Part shown: piece by piece, positions 26,215 through 38,490 of the stretch
Position numbering within the stretch: the first letter of the stretch is position 1
How the letters are laid out: the number at the start of each line of letters is the position of its first letter
Assembly (NCBI GenBank): GCA_021234535.1
Contig: CM037835.1
Span: 5,580,001 to 5,644,000, forward strand
DNA from: Stichopus chloronotus
Lineage: Eukaryota; Echinodermata; Holothuroidea; Aspidochirotida; Stichopodidae
Length of the DNA: 64,000 bases
Direction: 5' to 3'
Translations under genes and position numbers: made by a program
Notes under the pieces: model-generated
What the model was told of the DNA's origin: nothing
What the model saw: the letters and a program-made list of their open reading frames with translations, nothing else
Databases searched by the model: none

Positions 26215-26930
26215 CGAGATGCCCAAGCTTCCTGTCTTGAGATCCCATCTACACATGTTGTTCACAAATTTACCATTGTTGACCCAAATGGCATAGTTTC
26301 TGCACTCTATATCATGCTTACCACTGCACCTGTAGGCATAACAAATATGAGATGAATACAAGCTTCCCTGCCTGAGATAATTTGTTCAAATTTCTTTGAC
26401 TCCTTCTGACCGCAAAAGTCACTTGACTTCCACCATGAACAAAACTTTTCTTGAACTCAATACGGAACATCTTCAGACTAAGTCTCACATCCGTCCAAAC
26501 TTCCCTTCTTGAGGTAGGTGTGAACTTTTTTCACTGTTTGAACCCAAATGATCTGTGACACCCATCCACTGAGATAATTCTTGTAGTCTACGAGGTATAC
26601 CTTCACACCAACTATGAGATCCGTCCAAGCCTCTCTCCTGGAGATGTCGTTTTGGTTTTATAAGGTTTTCTCTTTTTGACCCCTGCAGACCCCAAAGGAC
26701 CTTCAACCTGCACACACACACAAAAAAAACTGTTGGCTTCTTGTACTTAATAAGGTACACCTGCATACCAAATATGAGATCTATCCAAACTTCCCTTCAT
26801 AAGATACTGTGTTTTCAAAGTAGGCGTCTCAAACTTGCAAACACATATACGTAGAAACCGCACACTTTAATAAGTGCAAATATTACGTTATCATCAAAAC
26901 CAAACAAATCAACGAAGGCAGACCAAGTCG
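26215..26930 (-). mobile_element. Tandem-repeat element, inverted copy (array B)
   Basis: Reading the minus strand gives diverged units of the same family: cttgag..at words, caaacttcc or caagcttcc complements, and degenerate GACCCC and GACCTT half-site complements (for example near 26680-26708). The flank at about 26885-26915, read on the minus strand (ggttttgatgataacgtaa), matches the flank left of array A (ggtttcgatgataatcgtaa at about 14666-14685). B is therefore the same subfamily as A in opposite orientation. It directly abuts the plus-oriented element starting near 26950. Confidence 0.7.
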
Positions 26931-26949
26931 GAATATTGTTTTTTTTTTT

Positions 26950-29435
26950 ATTCCTTGCCGAAGGCAGAGGAATCTATGCGATGGTGATGTCGTGTGTGTG
27001 TGTGTGTATGTATGTATGTGCGTGTGTGCCGCCTGCTTGTAAACACGATATCTCAAGAAGCTTAACTCTGAGTGATCTCATACTTGGCATGTAGATTGCC
27101 CTTATTGAGTAGATGATCCCTATTGTTTTTGGTGGAGGTCAAAGGTCATTTGGGGTCACTAGAGGCCAAAAGATAAATACCTTGAAAATTGCTTGTAAAC
27201 ACGATATCTCCAGAATCGTAACTCTGAGTGATCTCATACTTGGCATGAAGGTTGCCCTTATTGAGTAGATGATCCCTATCGTTTTTGGTGGAGGTCAAAG
27301 GTCATTTGGGGTCAACATGGTCAGATTGTGAAAACCTTGTAAACATGATATCTCAAGAAAGGAAGCTTGTAGAAATCTCATGTCTAGTATGTAGTTGTAC
27401 CATGTTGAGTAGAGGAACCGTATTGTTTTCAGTGGAGGTCAAAGGTCATTTGGGGTCAACATGGGTCAGATTGTGAAAACCTTGTAAACATGATATCTCA
27501 AGAAAGGAAGCTTGTAGAAATCTCATGTGTAGTATGTAGTTGTACCATGTTGAGTAGAGGAACCATATTGTTTTCAGTGGAGGTCAAAGGTCATTTGGGG
27601 TCAACAGGGGTCAAATTGTGAAAACCATGTAAACACGATATCTCAAGAAGAGAAGCTTGAGCAGATGTCATACGAAGTGTGTAGGTGTATCTTATTGAGT
27701 GCAAGGGTCACCAGAGGTCAGAAGGTAAATACCTTGAAAATTGCTTGTAAACACGATATCTCCAGAACAATAAATGTGAGAGATCTCATAGTTAGCGTGT
27801 GGTTTGCCCATATCGAGTAGATGATCCCTATTTTTTTTTGCAGAGGTGAAAGGTCATTTGGGGTCATGGCAGGTCAAAATGTGCAAAACTTGAATATACA
27901 ATATTTAAAGAACTTCTAGTGAATTTTATACTTGTAATGTAGAATCCTGTTGTTGATTTGAGAACTTCTTTTAGGACATACCAACATAGTCTCTTTGATA
28001 ACCATAAAGAAAAGATGAAGACAACATTAAATTTGGTATCAAAGATTATTATTTGGCAAACCTGCCACTGTTCTCATAAGGATATGTGAGCGTTCATGAA
28101 TTGTAAATTGGAATTGATTAAATATACCACGGGTTATTAGGTTTATAAAAGAACTAAATTACTGATCATTTGGATCAAATACCCTTGAGCGTGCATGAAC
28201 TGTGATTGCTTAATTGAATGAATCAAATTGTAACTGACCCACCTCTGTTCAAATTGGTCTCTGTTATCTGACATAATTTATCACAGTTGACTGCCAGTAG
28301 AAACCACAATGTCCAGAATAAATCATACAGTCTGTTGAGCCAGGTGCTTAATGGACTTAACCATTTACTTTATAAACAGTGTCTCTGTTTAGCCCTTAAA
28401 GGGAAATAGGGCATTTGTTTTACAGAAAACAACCATATTTTTAAAACCATTATTTGTGGACATAGAATGATAGATTATTCAAAATAATGAATTACAGTAG
28501 CCTTATTTTCAAGGAATAAGATTCTCACAGATCAGAAATTTAGTTATTTGTTGCTCAACAATAATTTGTTCACCCAAACTTTTTAAAATTCAAATGATGC
28601 ATCCGTTACTTATCACATGCATAATGTTTTGAGGAGATGAAGCTCTGACAGATATTTATTGATGAGACTGAATGGTTTAACAATGGGTGAAGCGAATTTC
28701 TTTGTACGCCATGTTGGTGTATTCTAAACGCCCTGTTTCACTTTACACTAGTTCAGGTAAGCTTTAAAGAAATGACTACTGTGTATCAAACCAGGGAAAC
28801 TTGTACTGTGTGTTGTGTCTTTAAGTAGACTAAAGGCAAAATTGCAAGTCATGCTAGATTCTGTTTTAATAGGGTTATCCGTTTTTGCTAATTTTCAAGG
28901 ACCTCATAGCCATTGGGAAGGGCATCACGCCAAAAAATCAAATACGGAAGAGCTGCCACCAGTAGCTGTAACTCGACAAAATAAAGTGCTATAATTTTGA
29001 TTAATTAAACATGTTTACCTTTTTATCAAGTTATTAGACACGACAAAATATAATTTGTTCCCCTGCAGCATCTTATCCGTTTGGGAGTTTTCTCATGTTT
29101 GTGTAGGTCAAAGGTTATTTGGGGTGACAAAAGGTCAAAACCTTGTATACATGATATTTTAAGGGTGATAAATGTGAGGGATGTTACACTTAAATTGTGA
29201 ATTGTTCATATTTAGCATGTTGATGGCCATATAGGGTAGGTGATCCCTATTGTTGTAAGTGGAGGTGAAAGGTCATTTTGAGTCACAAGATTTCAAAAGG
29301 TTTTGACCTTACTAAGATGGTATCTCAAGTAGGATAACTGTGTGGATCTCATGCTTGTCGTGTGGGCGATTCATGTTTGTTACAATATATATCATGAGGC
29401 AAGGAATCACTAAGCCTTTTGGCTTTCTAGTTTTT
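26950..29435 (+). mobile_element. Pearl/DINE-like non-autonomous element C with tandem units and 3' hairpin terminus
   Basis: The left end is a palindromic ttccttgccgaaggcag followed by gaatctatgcgatggtgat, then a (GT)n tract, then tandem units at about 27040-27900. Perfect DR1 sites lie at 27136-27148, 27292-27304, 27436-27448 and 27581-27593. A non-tandem part follows, with weaker units near 29105 and 29260. The right end (29397-29435) reads ggcaaggaatcactaagcc then ttttggctttctag: a 5-bp stem followed by CTAG and a T run. Known Helentron-derived elements (DINE-1, bivalve pearl) share this order: inverted repeat, microsatellite, tandem core, 3' hairpin. The class is inference. Confidence 0.6.
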
Positions 29436-29439
29436 TTTG

Positions 29440-29510
29440 TTCCTTGCAAAGAAACCTATGCATGCAGGTTGGCGTGTGTGCGTGCGTATGTGTGTGTGTG
29501 TGTGTCTGTG
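29440..29510 (+). mobile_element. Partial element head between elements C and D
   Basis: Immediately after the hairpin end of element C a new head begins (ttccttgcaaagaaacctatg), followed by a (GT)n tract to about 29507. It resembles the left end of elements C and D but is diverged and lacks clear tandem units before element D starts at 30118. It may be a truncated third copy. Confidence 0.4.
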
Positions 29511-30117
29511 CCCCTTATTGGGTACGCTGTAAGTCAAAAGGGCAAAGTCGGATTAAGTATTGGTATATTGATACGGTGTGTCCCATAGTTGTTGCTGCTC
29601 ATATCATGCATATCAATGAGGTTATGGAGTCATAGGTGAAAAATTTTTTGGTAGTTATAGTTCTACAGTCATTTGTTAAAATTTATCCAAAGTGAGCATA
29701 GATATGCAGAATGATGATAGGTATGTTTCCGTATGGATTATCTTCAATAATATGCTTAGTTCTTAGTGGGAGGGGGCTCTCAACCCAATATTGTGTATAA
29801 GAAGAAACAAAGTTCACCTGTAAAATGCCCTTTTGGCTACCGTACAAAATGTTGACCAACTCGATGCACTTCTGTTTCTGATTTTGCTTTGTGTTTACTA
29901 CAATGACAAGGTCACATTCTTTACATGATGTTGCCAATAACAAAATTATCACAAATTTTGTGGTCGCCATTGATATTATGGTAGCTCTTTCGGAACGTAG
30001 CAAGGTGATATTTACTTGCCAAGTTTGTCTAAAATCAGGTCTTTTTGCTTTGGTTTTCTGGTCACACATTTTCATGAACTTGCAAAGTGTTTAAGCTTCT
30101 GTGACTGCATACTTATT

Positions 30118-31417
30118 GATTCCTTGCCGAAGGCAGGCAAAGAATCTATGCGATGGTGATTTTGGTTCGGTGTATGTGCGTGCGTATATGGGTGTGTGTG
30201 TGTGTAACACAGCAATCTTGTCATCTCTCCCATTTTTGAAGGGAAGGTACGAGATCGGTGAAAGTTGGTATGTGGGTATATACAAAGATTTCGGCTGGGA
30301 TTGTCTTTGGTGTGGGTCAAAAATTATATGAGGTCATTAGCAGCCAGTACAAAGGCAAAGTATGTTTGCGGTATCTCAGAAAGTATGTGTACTCCCTTAT
30401 GATTAAATAATATTATGATGATGTTCTTCGAGGTCAAAGGTCATACGGGGTCATCAGAGGCCATACTAATGTGAAAAGCTTGTGAAAGTTTGTTAATACT
30501 CTTGTTTTGGAGGGAAGGTTCAAGACAGATCAAAGTTGGTGTGTGGGGAGGACATACAAAAATCTCGGCTGGTATTGTTTTTGGAACAGGTCAAAGGTCA
30601 TCTGATGATACCAGTTGGTAGAATGTAGACAACCAATGTTTGCAGTATCTCAGGAATCACATGTTACATGAGCTTCAACTTTGGAGGATGTGTACTTCAT
30701 TCTAAGTAAAGATGATGGAGGTGTTTTTTTAAAGTCAAAGGTCATATGGGGGGATATCAGAGGTTGTACAGTGTGAAGCTTGTGAACGCACTATTTTCAC
30801 GGGGGAAGTATCCATGCACTTTACAGGTGGTGTTAAGGTGCAGTACATAAAGACCTTTGTTGGGTTTTGTTTTGGTATAAATTGAAGGTTGTTTGGATCA
30901 CTAGGAGGTGCCAAGTGTCAGCACTCAGATGGTCCTCTTTTCTCTTCTTGTGGTTCGATTTGGATTACCTATGAGAGATTTTTTACTCCAAGATACCATT
31001 AATAGTAGTTATGTTTTGGATATATCCAACTAGGGAAAGGCAGGCTGTAATAGACTGACTTCAAAGATACAACTTGCATCATGTGTTGGCTGCAGAGTTC
31101 TCGGCAATCAGTTCCAAACTTGGAAGGACATTGGAGGAAAACTTCTGTAAATAATGTGAAATTCCAATTTCAAACTTTTACACTAGAACTACAAAAAGGG
31201 TAATATATAGTAGTTAAACCTGTCTTACTGCTTTCATTACTTCCAAGTAATTGTGATGATTCAGTTTTTTGCCATATCACATGGTATACCAGTACTTGAA
31301 CTCTGATGGGGTGTCACACTAAATTGCTCTGGGGCAGAGTATCTTAGGAGGGCATTTAGACATTCAAATATTCCACCGGCAAGGGGTGACGAAGCCTCTT
31401 GGCTTTCTCGTTTTTAG
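30118..31417 (+). mobile_element. Second pearl/DINE-like element D, related termini, different core
   Basis: The left end (30118-30160) repeats attccttgccgaaggcag and aatctatgcgatggtgat of element C, and a (GT)n tract follows. The core has longer units of roughly 280-290 bp (anchors gggaaggtacgagatcggtg near 30241 and gggaaggttcaagacagatc near 30512). Perfect DR1 sites lie at 30431-30443 and 30588-30600, with a degenerate one near 30732. The right end (31378-31415) has ggcaaggggtgacgaagcc then tcttggctttctcg, the same hairpin as element C. The shared termini with a different core suggest one mobile family with exchangeable repeat cores. Confidence 0.6.
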
Positions 31418-31858
31418 ATTGTGGACAAATTAATTTATCGTTAGGGTGATAATTGGAGAGTATTTTGAATATGTAGACTTAATGATTTGGTAGATGAACA
31501 ATTGGGTGCTTAATGTTTTTAATACAAATTTTGTTTTTACTGTTCATGTTAGGGCACAAATTTATATGGGCCCAAAACTTTACTACAGTAACTCGACAAT
31601 TATTAGTCAGATGTTGTGCAGACTAAGTTTCTATATTGGGTGTTATGTTGTATGCAATTTCGTTGCCTATGTGTTGCATGCATTACCTTTCCCACTTAGG
31701 CTAAGCATAGCCCGCATAACGGACGCGTATTACTAATGCATCATTTCTCTCCGCATGTGTAATACCTGCGGTACTTGTACGAAATAAAAACGTACATACC
31801 AACCCCTGCTGCATGGGATCGTTAACTTTAGCAAGGAATCATAGTGCCCCTGGGCTCA

Positions 31859-31863
<5 letters not shown>

Positions 31864-31892
<29 letters not shown>
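31864..31892. repeat. (GA)14 microsatellite
   Basis: Uninterrupted GA repeats on the plus strand, giving an R-E-R-E artefact in an overlapping frame. Confidence 0.95.
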
Positions 31893-31895
<3 letters not shown>

Positions 31896-34098
31896 TCTAT
31901 CACCTGTATTGTTGTGCGGCATGAAAGAAGACCAGATTACATATTCCAGAATATTTGTACAATACCCCGTGTCAGTCTTAAGGCGAGTTATCCAAAGGGT
32001 AGGGTATCCTGTGACGTAATAACGTTAAGTGTTCTTTTAGAACTATATTATATTTTTTTTGTCCTTTAAAGTTGGAATTTTTTTATCTGACATTATCTTT
32101 TTATAAAGATCTTTCTCAGATATACTATGCCTAGATCCTATCATCTTTCCTTTTCTTAAAGGATGCATTAATAAATCTTCTAAGGCTTTGTAAAGAATAC
32201 ATCTTCGCCAGAAACCTTGCAATCAGGATGTGGTTTCCAGTTACCAATGTGTTTTGTCAAAGAGTCAAGTTTGATTCAGTTTGATAATCATTCTAATGAT
32301 GCACAGTTTATTAAGCGAAGCGAAGTTGAGAAAATAGTAATTGAAAATTTAAGTATCAACCGCTTTTCTCAAACAGAGGCAAAGTAGTTATATCGTGTAA
32401 CTTTCCTTTTGCCCTCTGTAAAGAAAAGAAAAACAAGAAATACGAAATTGGCAATAAGTTTTTCCGAATGGTATCGATTTTTGCAGTTTTCGTTTGCGGA
32501 GAAAGTAGCTTTCTGGCGCCTTTATCGGCATGCTTTTGTTTTTACCCTGGCGACCAAGATCCTTGCTGTCAATCTACAAAGTAACCTCTGATTCTTCTTC
32601 GCAAAGGTTTTTTCATCTTTATTTTGTGATGTTGTATGTGACTGTCGCTCTCGAAAATAAACAATTAAAGCGATTGGAAATCGTGGGGTTTCCGACGATG
32701 TTTGATAATTGGGATTTTTTTATTATCTTTCTGTTTGCTGAAGAACTACTCACATCTCAGCACAGCTGTTAAGAATCTGGCTTTGACAGGTATAACTGTG
32801 ATACGAATTCGTTCTCACATCCACGTGGGAAATCAGATTTCTCGAGACGCTACGTAGGTTGTATTTTACCTCGGTTTGCTTCACAAGCCGACTGTAATTG
32901 CCATAGACGCGCCCACTCGTGTGTGTTTGTACGTGGGATGGGTGCACATGTAAAGACATCAAACCCATAATGACTTGTTAGGACAAAATGCTGTCCACAA
33001 TTATTTTTGGCTATTATCCTAAATCCTTCATATCTTCTGTTGATGAACTTTGCTCAGTTGTTCAGTTAAGCCAATCATGCATGTGCATAGTGAACAAAAT
33101 TTAAATATTTAAAGCATATATATTGCGTAAGTAATCAATTACACCATCGTACACAAAACCAGTAGCAAACCGTGAAAACGATTCCACGTACGGTCAAATG
33201 AAGTGTAATCGATTCAACCCGTTTTCTTAAAACATGATTTTAAAATTTTCAGTAAGGTATGGTATAGTTTGTAACGCTAAGATGAAATCCATCTAAATGT
33301 GTACTGTGCTAGTCAGACTGTTTGTCCGTCTGTTCGTTTGTCTGTCCGTCGCTGCTATTACCTTAGTGTGTTCATGCCTGTAGCATGTAGTCTTTGAAAA
33401 TAGTAATACGCAGGGTATATGCGAAAAATCGTAGACAAATCCGACGGCTATTCGATTGACCAATGATACAGAATTTTAGTAACTCTAGGTGTATTTGACG
33501 GTGATAAAGGTATGGTATATACCTTTGTGCCACCTTTGAAATCGATCAAACATTAAAAACCTCCTCAGAAAGTGGTACTTATGAATCAAATGAGCAAAAA
33601 TGTCGTGGTTGAAAGAATTTTAATTTATGTGTTTTTACTTGTCGTAGTGATATGCATCATCTTTTCAACGTATACTAAATATATATTTATTTTTAATAAA
33701 TCCTTACGTTCAGAAAAGTTGGTGTTTTTGGTTTATGTTCGACTTTCTTGGCCATAGTCTTGTTTATTGTCTTGCGTAGAAAAGAAGAATGAAAATATTT
33801 GCAGCTTGCTGAAGTTCAAAACTATTGCCGTGAACTCTCACAAGACTCACAGACATATTAACCTACAGGAAGTGTCAAGACTCAAATATCATTGTATACA
33901 AATCATTCTGAAGATCATAAATCTTATTTCTTGTTGAGATGTACTGACTTAATGAGTCTTCTTCATATTTTAGAGATGCTACTTCATTGTTTTTCTTGTC
34001 ACAACTCTTGTTTGGTGTCTTTTGTTGTTGTTGTTGTTGTATAGATTGCATCGCAGCTTTGAGAGTATAGTCTCCTTTGCTTTTGTTTTGTCTCCTAG

Positions 34099-34231
34099 GT
34101 GGTTGGAATCTTTCACAGTGCCACACAAACATTTGAAATGTTGGATGGTAAGACGATAGATTGGCCCGGAGATAGTGTTCCACCGGATACACCCGTATGC
34201 GGCTTTACAGGAGAGCATTGCGTGCCGCCAG
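34099..34231 (+). CDS. NPR1-like: Receptor guanylate cyclase exon: end of ligand-binding domain and juxtamembrane cysteine pair
   Basis: A pyrimidine-rich tract ending tctcctag precedes the exon and gttagt follows it. The phase is 0 in and 1 out, with 44 codons plus one base. VVGIFHSATQTFEML is the last strand pair of the ANF-receptor domain. KTIDWPGDSVPPDTPVCGF matches the W-P-x(n)-PPPD-P-x-CGF signature before the membrane in NPR1/NPR2. Two cysteines lie six residues apart (C-GFTGEH-C). In the vertebrate receptors a juxtamembrane disulphide sits here, with eight residues between the cysteines as I recall the NPR1 sequence, so the loop is two residues shorter. The exon is reached by a 23.8-kb intron. 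Confidence 0.93.
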
Positions 34232-37200
34232 GTTAGTGTAACAAGGCTTTAGCGTTCGTTCAGTGCAGGCTCAACTGAGTCAGATATGATGATATACCTG
34301 TATGCCATTAGATCCAGTACAGACATTTCTCCCTCCCCTACCCACCTTATATGATAAAGTTCCCATCATTACAATGCAACCAATTCGCGACTTGTATTTT
34401 GATGTGCACAATCAGCTAATATTTGTATCATTTCTTCAACCTAACAGCAATTGTTTGAGAAATGAAGCATTCAAAGAAAACACTAAGGATGAAAGGAAAA
34501 ATATTTCGTGTTTCACAAATTGACGTCAAAATTTCGTTGAATGGCTATTTTGTTTTTTTTTTCTCTTTAGCAAATCTTAGTTAAAGCTAATCCCTCCCGA
34601 TTCCTTCTACGACAAGGATGTGCATATATGTTGTGGTATATGTGATTAGATCTGGTGCACCAAGTCAGAACACGACGTCTGTGAAACGAGTATAAAAGTG
34701 ATATTTAACGATTGAATTAGAATCGAGTGCGCGTGAATTAAACCATTTTTCTGTGTCGTAGATTTAAATGAATAAACTAGTTTAAAAGTCAAATTACGGT
34801 GAAACCGATTAAACGTCAAACCGGATATTACTACTATAGAACTCATTCGTCCCTTTCGTTGCTCAGTTTGTTTCATCATTTATCGATAAATTAATTAAAT
34901 GCATTTAAGTTTACGTTTGGTTATAACTTGTCTTCAGTTTTTATCGACATTAAACATAAATGACACCGTTAATGTGTTTTCATAAGTGCATGTTAAGTTA
35001 TTCATCGCTTTGGAGAACATTGACACTTAAAAGAATTGGGATATTAAGAAAAGAATAGAGAAAATGACGGAGCGTGCCGTCTTAATGTTATGAGGTTCAT
35101 TTATTGAATTCACAGAAGGTACCACGTGCTTCATTAACATGCTAAATTGCTGTGGTAAATAGCGCTGGAAAGATACTTATCCACCATACCCAGAAATGCA
35201 GCTCTGCTCTATTGGATTGTAATCATCTGTTAGGCGACGCTAGCCGGGTCAGTGATAGAGTATCGCATACCATTCGATATCTCCATATGTGAGTTTAAAA
35301 ATTTAGGCTTGCTCAGATACTCCAAGGAATAACAAAAAGATTTCATTCACTTCTTCAACCGACCCAGTATCAGAGAAAGACAGATTACTACAAACCATAA
35401 AATCCTTAGAAATGTTACTGCCAAACACATTTCAAATAAATGCAGTTGAAAACTTTGAAATGAAAAAAAATTTACTCATAAAGTGTGTCCAAAATTGGTT
35501 TGCCGCACGCTGTTCCAGATATTCGCTAGCATGAGTGGAAACTTTAAACTTTCAGGACTTTCCGAGCCCCCCCCCCCCCCCACCAGCACTTACTCTACCA
35601 TAGCCTTCAAGAACCACCCTCTACTGGTCGTCATATTGTACACATCGATGGATGCATGTATCGCATTTCGTATATGCTGAGTCAAATATTCAAACGATCA
35701 TTTTGAACAAATTTTCTTCTCACATGTAAAACCTGTTGCAAGAGATAATGCAAAAATGAACCGAGAAAGTAAAACGAAGCGAGATTGTAGTAAAAAAAAG
35801 AGAAACGATAACGTAAAACGAACTGATAATGTAGTGAGAAATGTACCAACAATGTAGTAACCGATAACGTAGTAAAAATTAACCGATGATGTAGTGACGA
35901 CACACCGGTACCTTTATTGTAACTAAGTAATAAAACCAGAACGCAAAAATGAATCGTGGTTTCGATGATACCGTTAACTCTCTGCCATATTGAATCAAAG
36001 ATTTGTAACATGGGCTTAGTAATATTACAGTAATATACCATGTCAGAAATTGATATGAAACAACCGCTATACACAATATGGAAGCTTGCCCGGAAAACAT
36101 TTTTTTTTTAACGTGCATGCTTTTTATAGCGCGAGATGCAGGTATATATTGTACTACTACTAGAAGAACCAGCATATGAATTCGCGAGAACGTAGCATGT
36201 GAGACCGACTTTCAAATGATAGTCCGCGATACAATAACGTGCGTAGACTTGATACTGTCAAAGATATCGCCTCTTGTCGTATCGTAGGGGGAAAAAAACT
36301 CGCAACGTGTGAGGCGGAACGCGCGCTACGATTCAGTACGTAGATCTCCTATTGGCAGACAAGTCGAAACCGGTACACTCGTACAATGGAACATGATGTA
36401 TACAAGGTCCATTGTTTTGATATGTCTTCACTGCCTATACATATCGAGAACAGCCATATGGTCCCGCATGCATCCAAAATGAAGCATTAGATATTATTGT
36501 ATTTACTTTATTCGTTTAAAGTCACAAACATCAAGATGATGACATGCGAAAGACAGAGCGCGATACTGGGTTATAGATAGTTTTATTTGTTCGCTCCCCG
36601 GTAACTCATTAACACGTTCATGCACATCCTTAGATATAAACAGACTCCCACGTAAAAGTCTGGCTATTTCATGCATTGGAAATGAATTTTGTTAAATTGA
36701 GCCTAAAAGTGCATTTACATTAACAAATTATCACTTTTCATTATTGTAATTTTATCATGCCCATAGTGTTTTCGTTATGGGGATATGTGCACTGAAGAAG
36801 GGTGGATTAATTCTTTTGTTCATTTTTTTTTACTTATTGTAACTATGTCTTGCATGTGACAGGCATGGTGTTAACGCGATTCTGATCTGTGAATTATGCT
36901 TTTGGGATCAATGAATTGACACTTGCTTGATCAGGATCAGTAGATCAATGTTTAGGTGGTCGGGATCAGTGAATGGGTGTATGGCGCCGACGTGAAATAT
37001 GTCACACAATACGTCTACGCTGTCAGTGATGTTACCCTTTATACAAGACGATCAAGGTACAAGTTGTTACAACCTTTACAGTGGAATTGATACACAAGGC
37101 TTACACCTCCGTGGATTTGAAATGTAACGACAGTGCAAAATCATTCGACATGTAATTTAGTTCTTAGTGCAGAATGTGAAAGTTTGTGCTGACGCTTAGA

Positions 37201-37808
37201 GTATATCTGGGGGTGTCTCGAGTGCCGTATGCTCATATGATTACTATGAGGGTGAGCTTCATGTCTGGACGCGACCAACAAATTCGGTTTATTAAATGAC
37301 AAACATTTTGTGCCTGGTTACTGCGATTTTTACTCGCATTTTGTACAACTGTACAACTGGTCTAATACATTGCAACTCGGTATCCATCCTGAAGCAAGCA
37401 ACATCAACAAACAACTTGTAAATTCAGTTCCTGATGTGGTCAGAATCACCGACGGGCCCGATATTATTCATGACTCACCATCTCACTTCGGTTTCCTTTG
37501 TTGTACAATGTAATTTAAACACACCCAAACGTGCAGGCAAGATTCACTACTTCTCTTCAGTTTTGATGATTTTAGGAATCGTATGCTGTCGCCTTATGGT
37601 ACTGATAATTATGTTACATAGTTGCTAACAGGAGACAAAGATGAACTTGTTTGACAGCATTATGAAAACATCAGATGGGGGGGGGGTCCATTTTAAACCA
37701 TTGCAATGATGCAGTTTTTCGGTCATGCTTCTTTTCTGTTTTCCCATCGGCATCATTCTGCTTCTACGTTTCCTTGCACAACTTTATCTTTTCTTTTTCT
37801 CCACACAG
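34232..37808 (+). other. Intron between cysteine-pair and transmembrane exons
   Basis: About 3.6 kb of AT-rich DNA with a 15-bp C run at 35567-35581 and a 10-bp G run near 37678. Short frames are present on both strands but none resembles a protein. I see no terminal repeats or RNA gene. Confidence 0.6.
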
Positions 37809-37890
37809 AAAACCCTTTGATGAAATTCGGAATGATAACAATGGCTGTAATCCTGGTCCTGTTTGTGATTATCATCGTTTACGTCTACAG
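37809..37890 (+). CDS. NPR1-like: Receptor guanylate cyclase exon: transmembrane helix
   Basis: The acceptor is an excellent polypyrimidine tract ending cacacag, and the donor is gtgatc. Two bases complete a GAA codon from the previous exon, and the exon ends in phase 2 within an AG|A arginine codon. The translated stretch MITMAVILVLFVIIIVYVY is a single hydrophobic helix of about 19-20 residues, followed by R-K across the junction as a stop-transfer signal. It lies between the juxtamembrane cysteine pair and the cytoplasmic W-x-V-x-W motif, the topology of a single-pass receptor guanylate cyclase. Confidence 0.93.
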
Positions 37891-38030
37891 GTGATCATTG
37901 CATTTGAAGTCTCTTTCATTTAATCAGGAGATCATATATTGTCGGCAAAAATGTTGAAATTTACCGTTTGTCCAGTATTTTCCAATTACTTTATGTACAA
38001 CATTTATGTCTATGTACCCGAACAAATTCG

Positions 38031-38490
38031 AGCGAATGTAATATATCACAAACATTAAATATCGGCACGAAAGAGATTTTAGCTATTCGGCGATTAACGA
38101 TTAAGGTTGCGTTTTGGTTGGTTAGTCTCGTGTGAAATGACAGAGGGTATCTGCCCGGCTTTCGTGCGAATAGCTTCAACCTTTTTGTTATAATCAATGG
38201 AAACCTGTGACGGAAAATTTATGTAAAACACTCTCAACGAATACATTCTTTGGAGATTTTAGCGAATGTCATATAACACAAACATTAAATATCGGCACGA
38301 AAAAGATTTTAGCCATTCAGCGATTAACGTTACGTTTTGGTTGGTTAGGCTCGTGTGAAATGACAGAGGGTATCTGTCCGACTTTCGTGCGAATAACTTT
38401 AACCTTTTTGTTATAATCAATGGAAACCTGTGACGGAAAATGTACCTACTGTAGAACACTCTCAACGAATACATTCTTTGGAGATTTTAA
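38031..38490. repeat. 230-bp tandem duplication (two copies)
   Basis: agcgaatgt..atat occurs at 38031 and 38261, and ctctcaacgaatacattctt at 38231 and 38461, an exact offset of 230 bp. The copies differ by a few substitutions and a short indel near cgattaacg. Overlapping open frames on both strands are duplicated with it and have no recognisable product. Confidence 0.92.

Noticed and set aside
26485..26766. Antisense frame of 93 codons
   Set aside because: It is translated array B of the tandem-repeat family.
29683..30075. Antisense frame of 130 codons
   Set aside because: It lies between and partly beside the mobile elements, has no motif and no signal of constraint that I can see.
35222..35275. 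tRNA-like stretch (TAGCCGGGTCAGTGATAGAG)
   Set aside because: The A-box-like part is good, but the B-box candidate is too close and degenerate and no stems pair. It may be a SINE scrap, but support is too weak to annotate.
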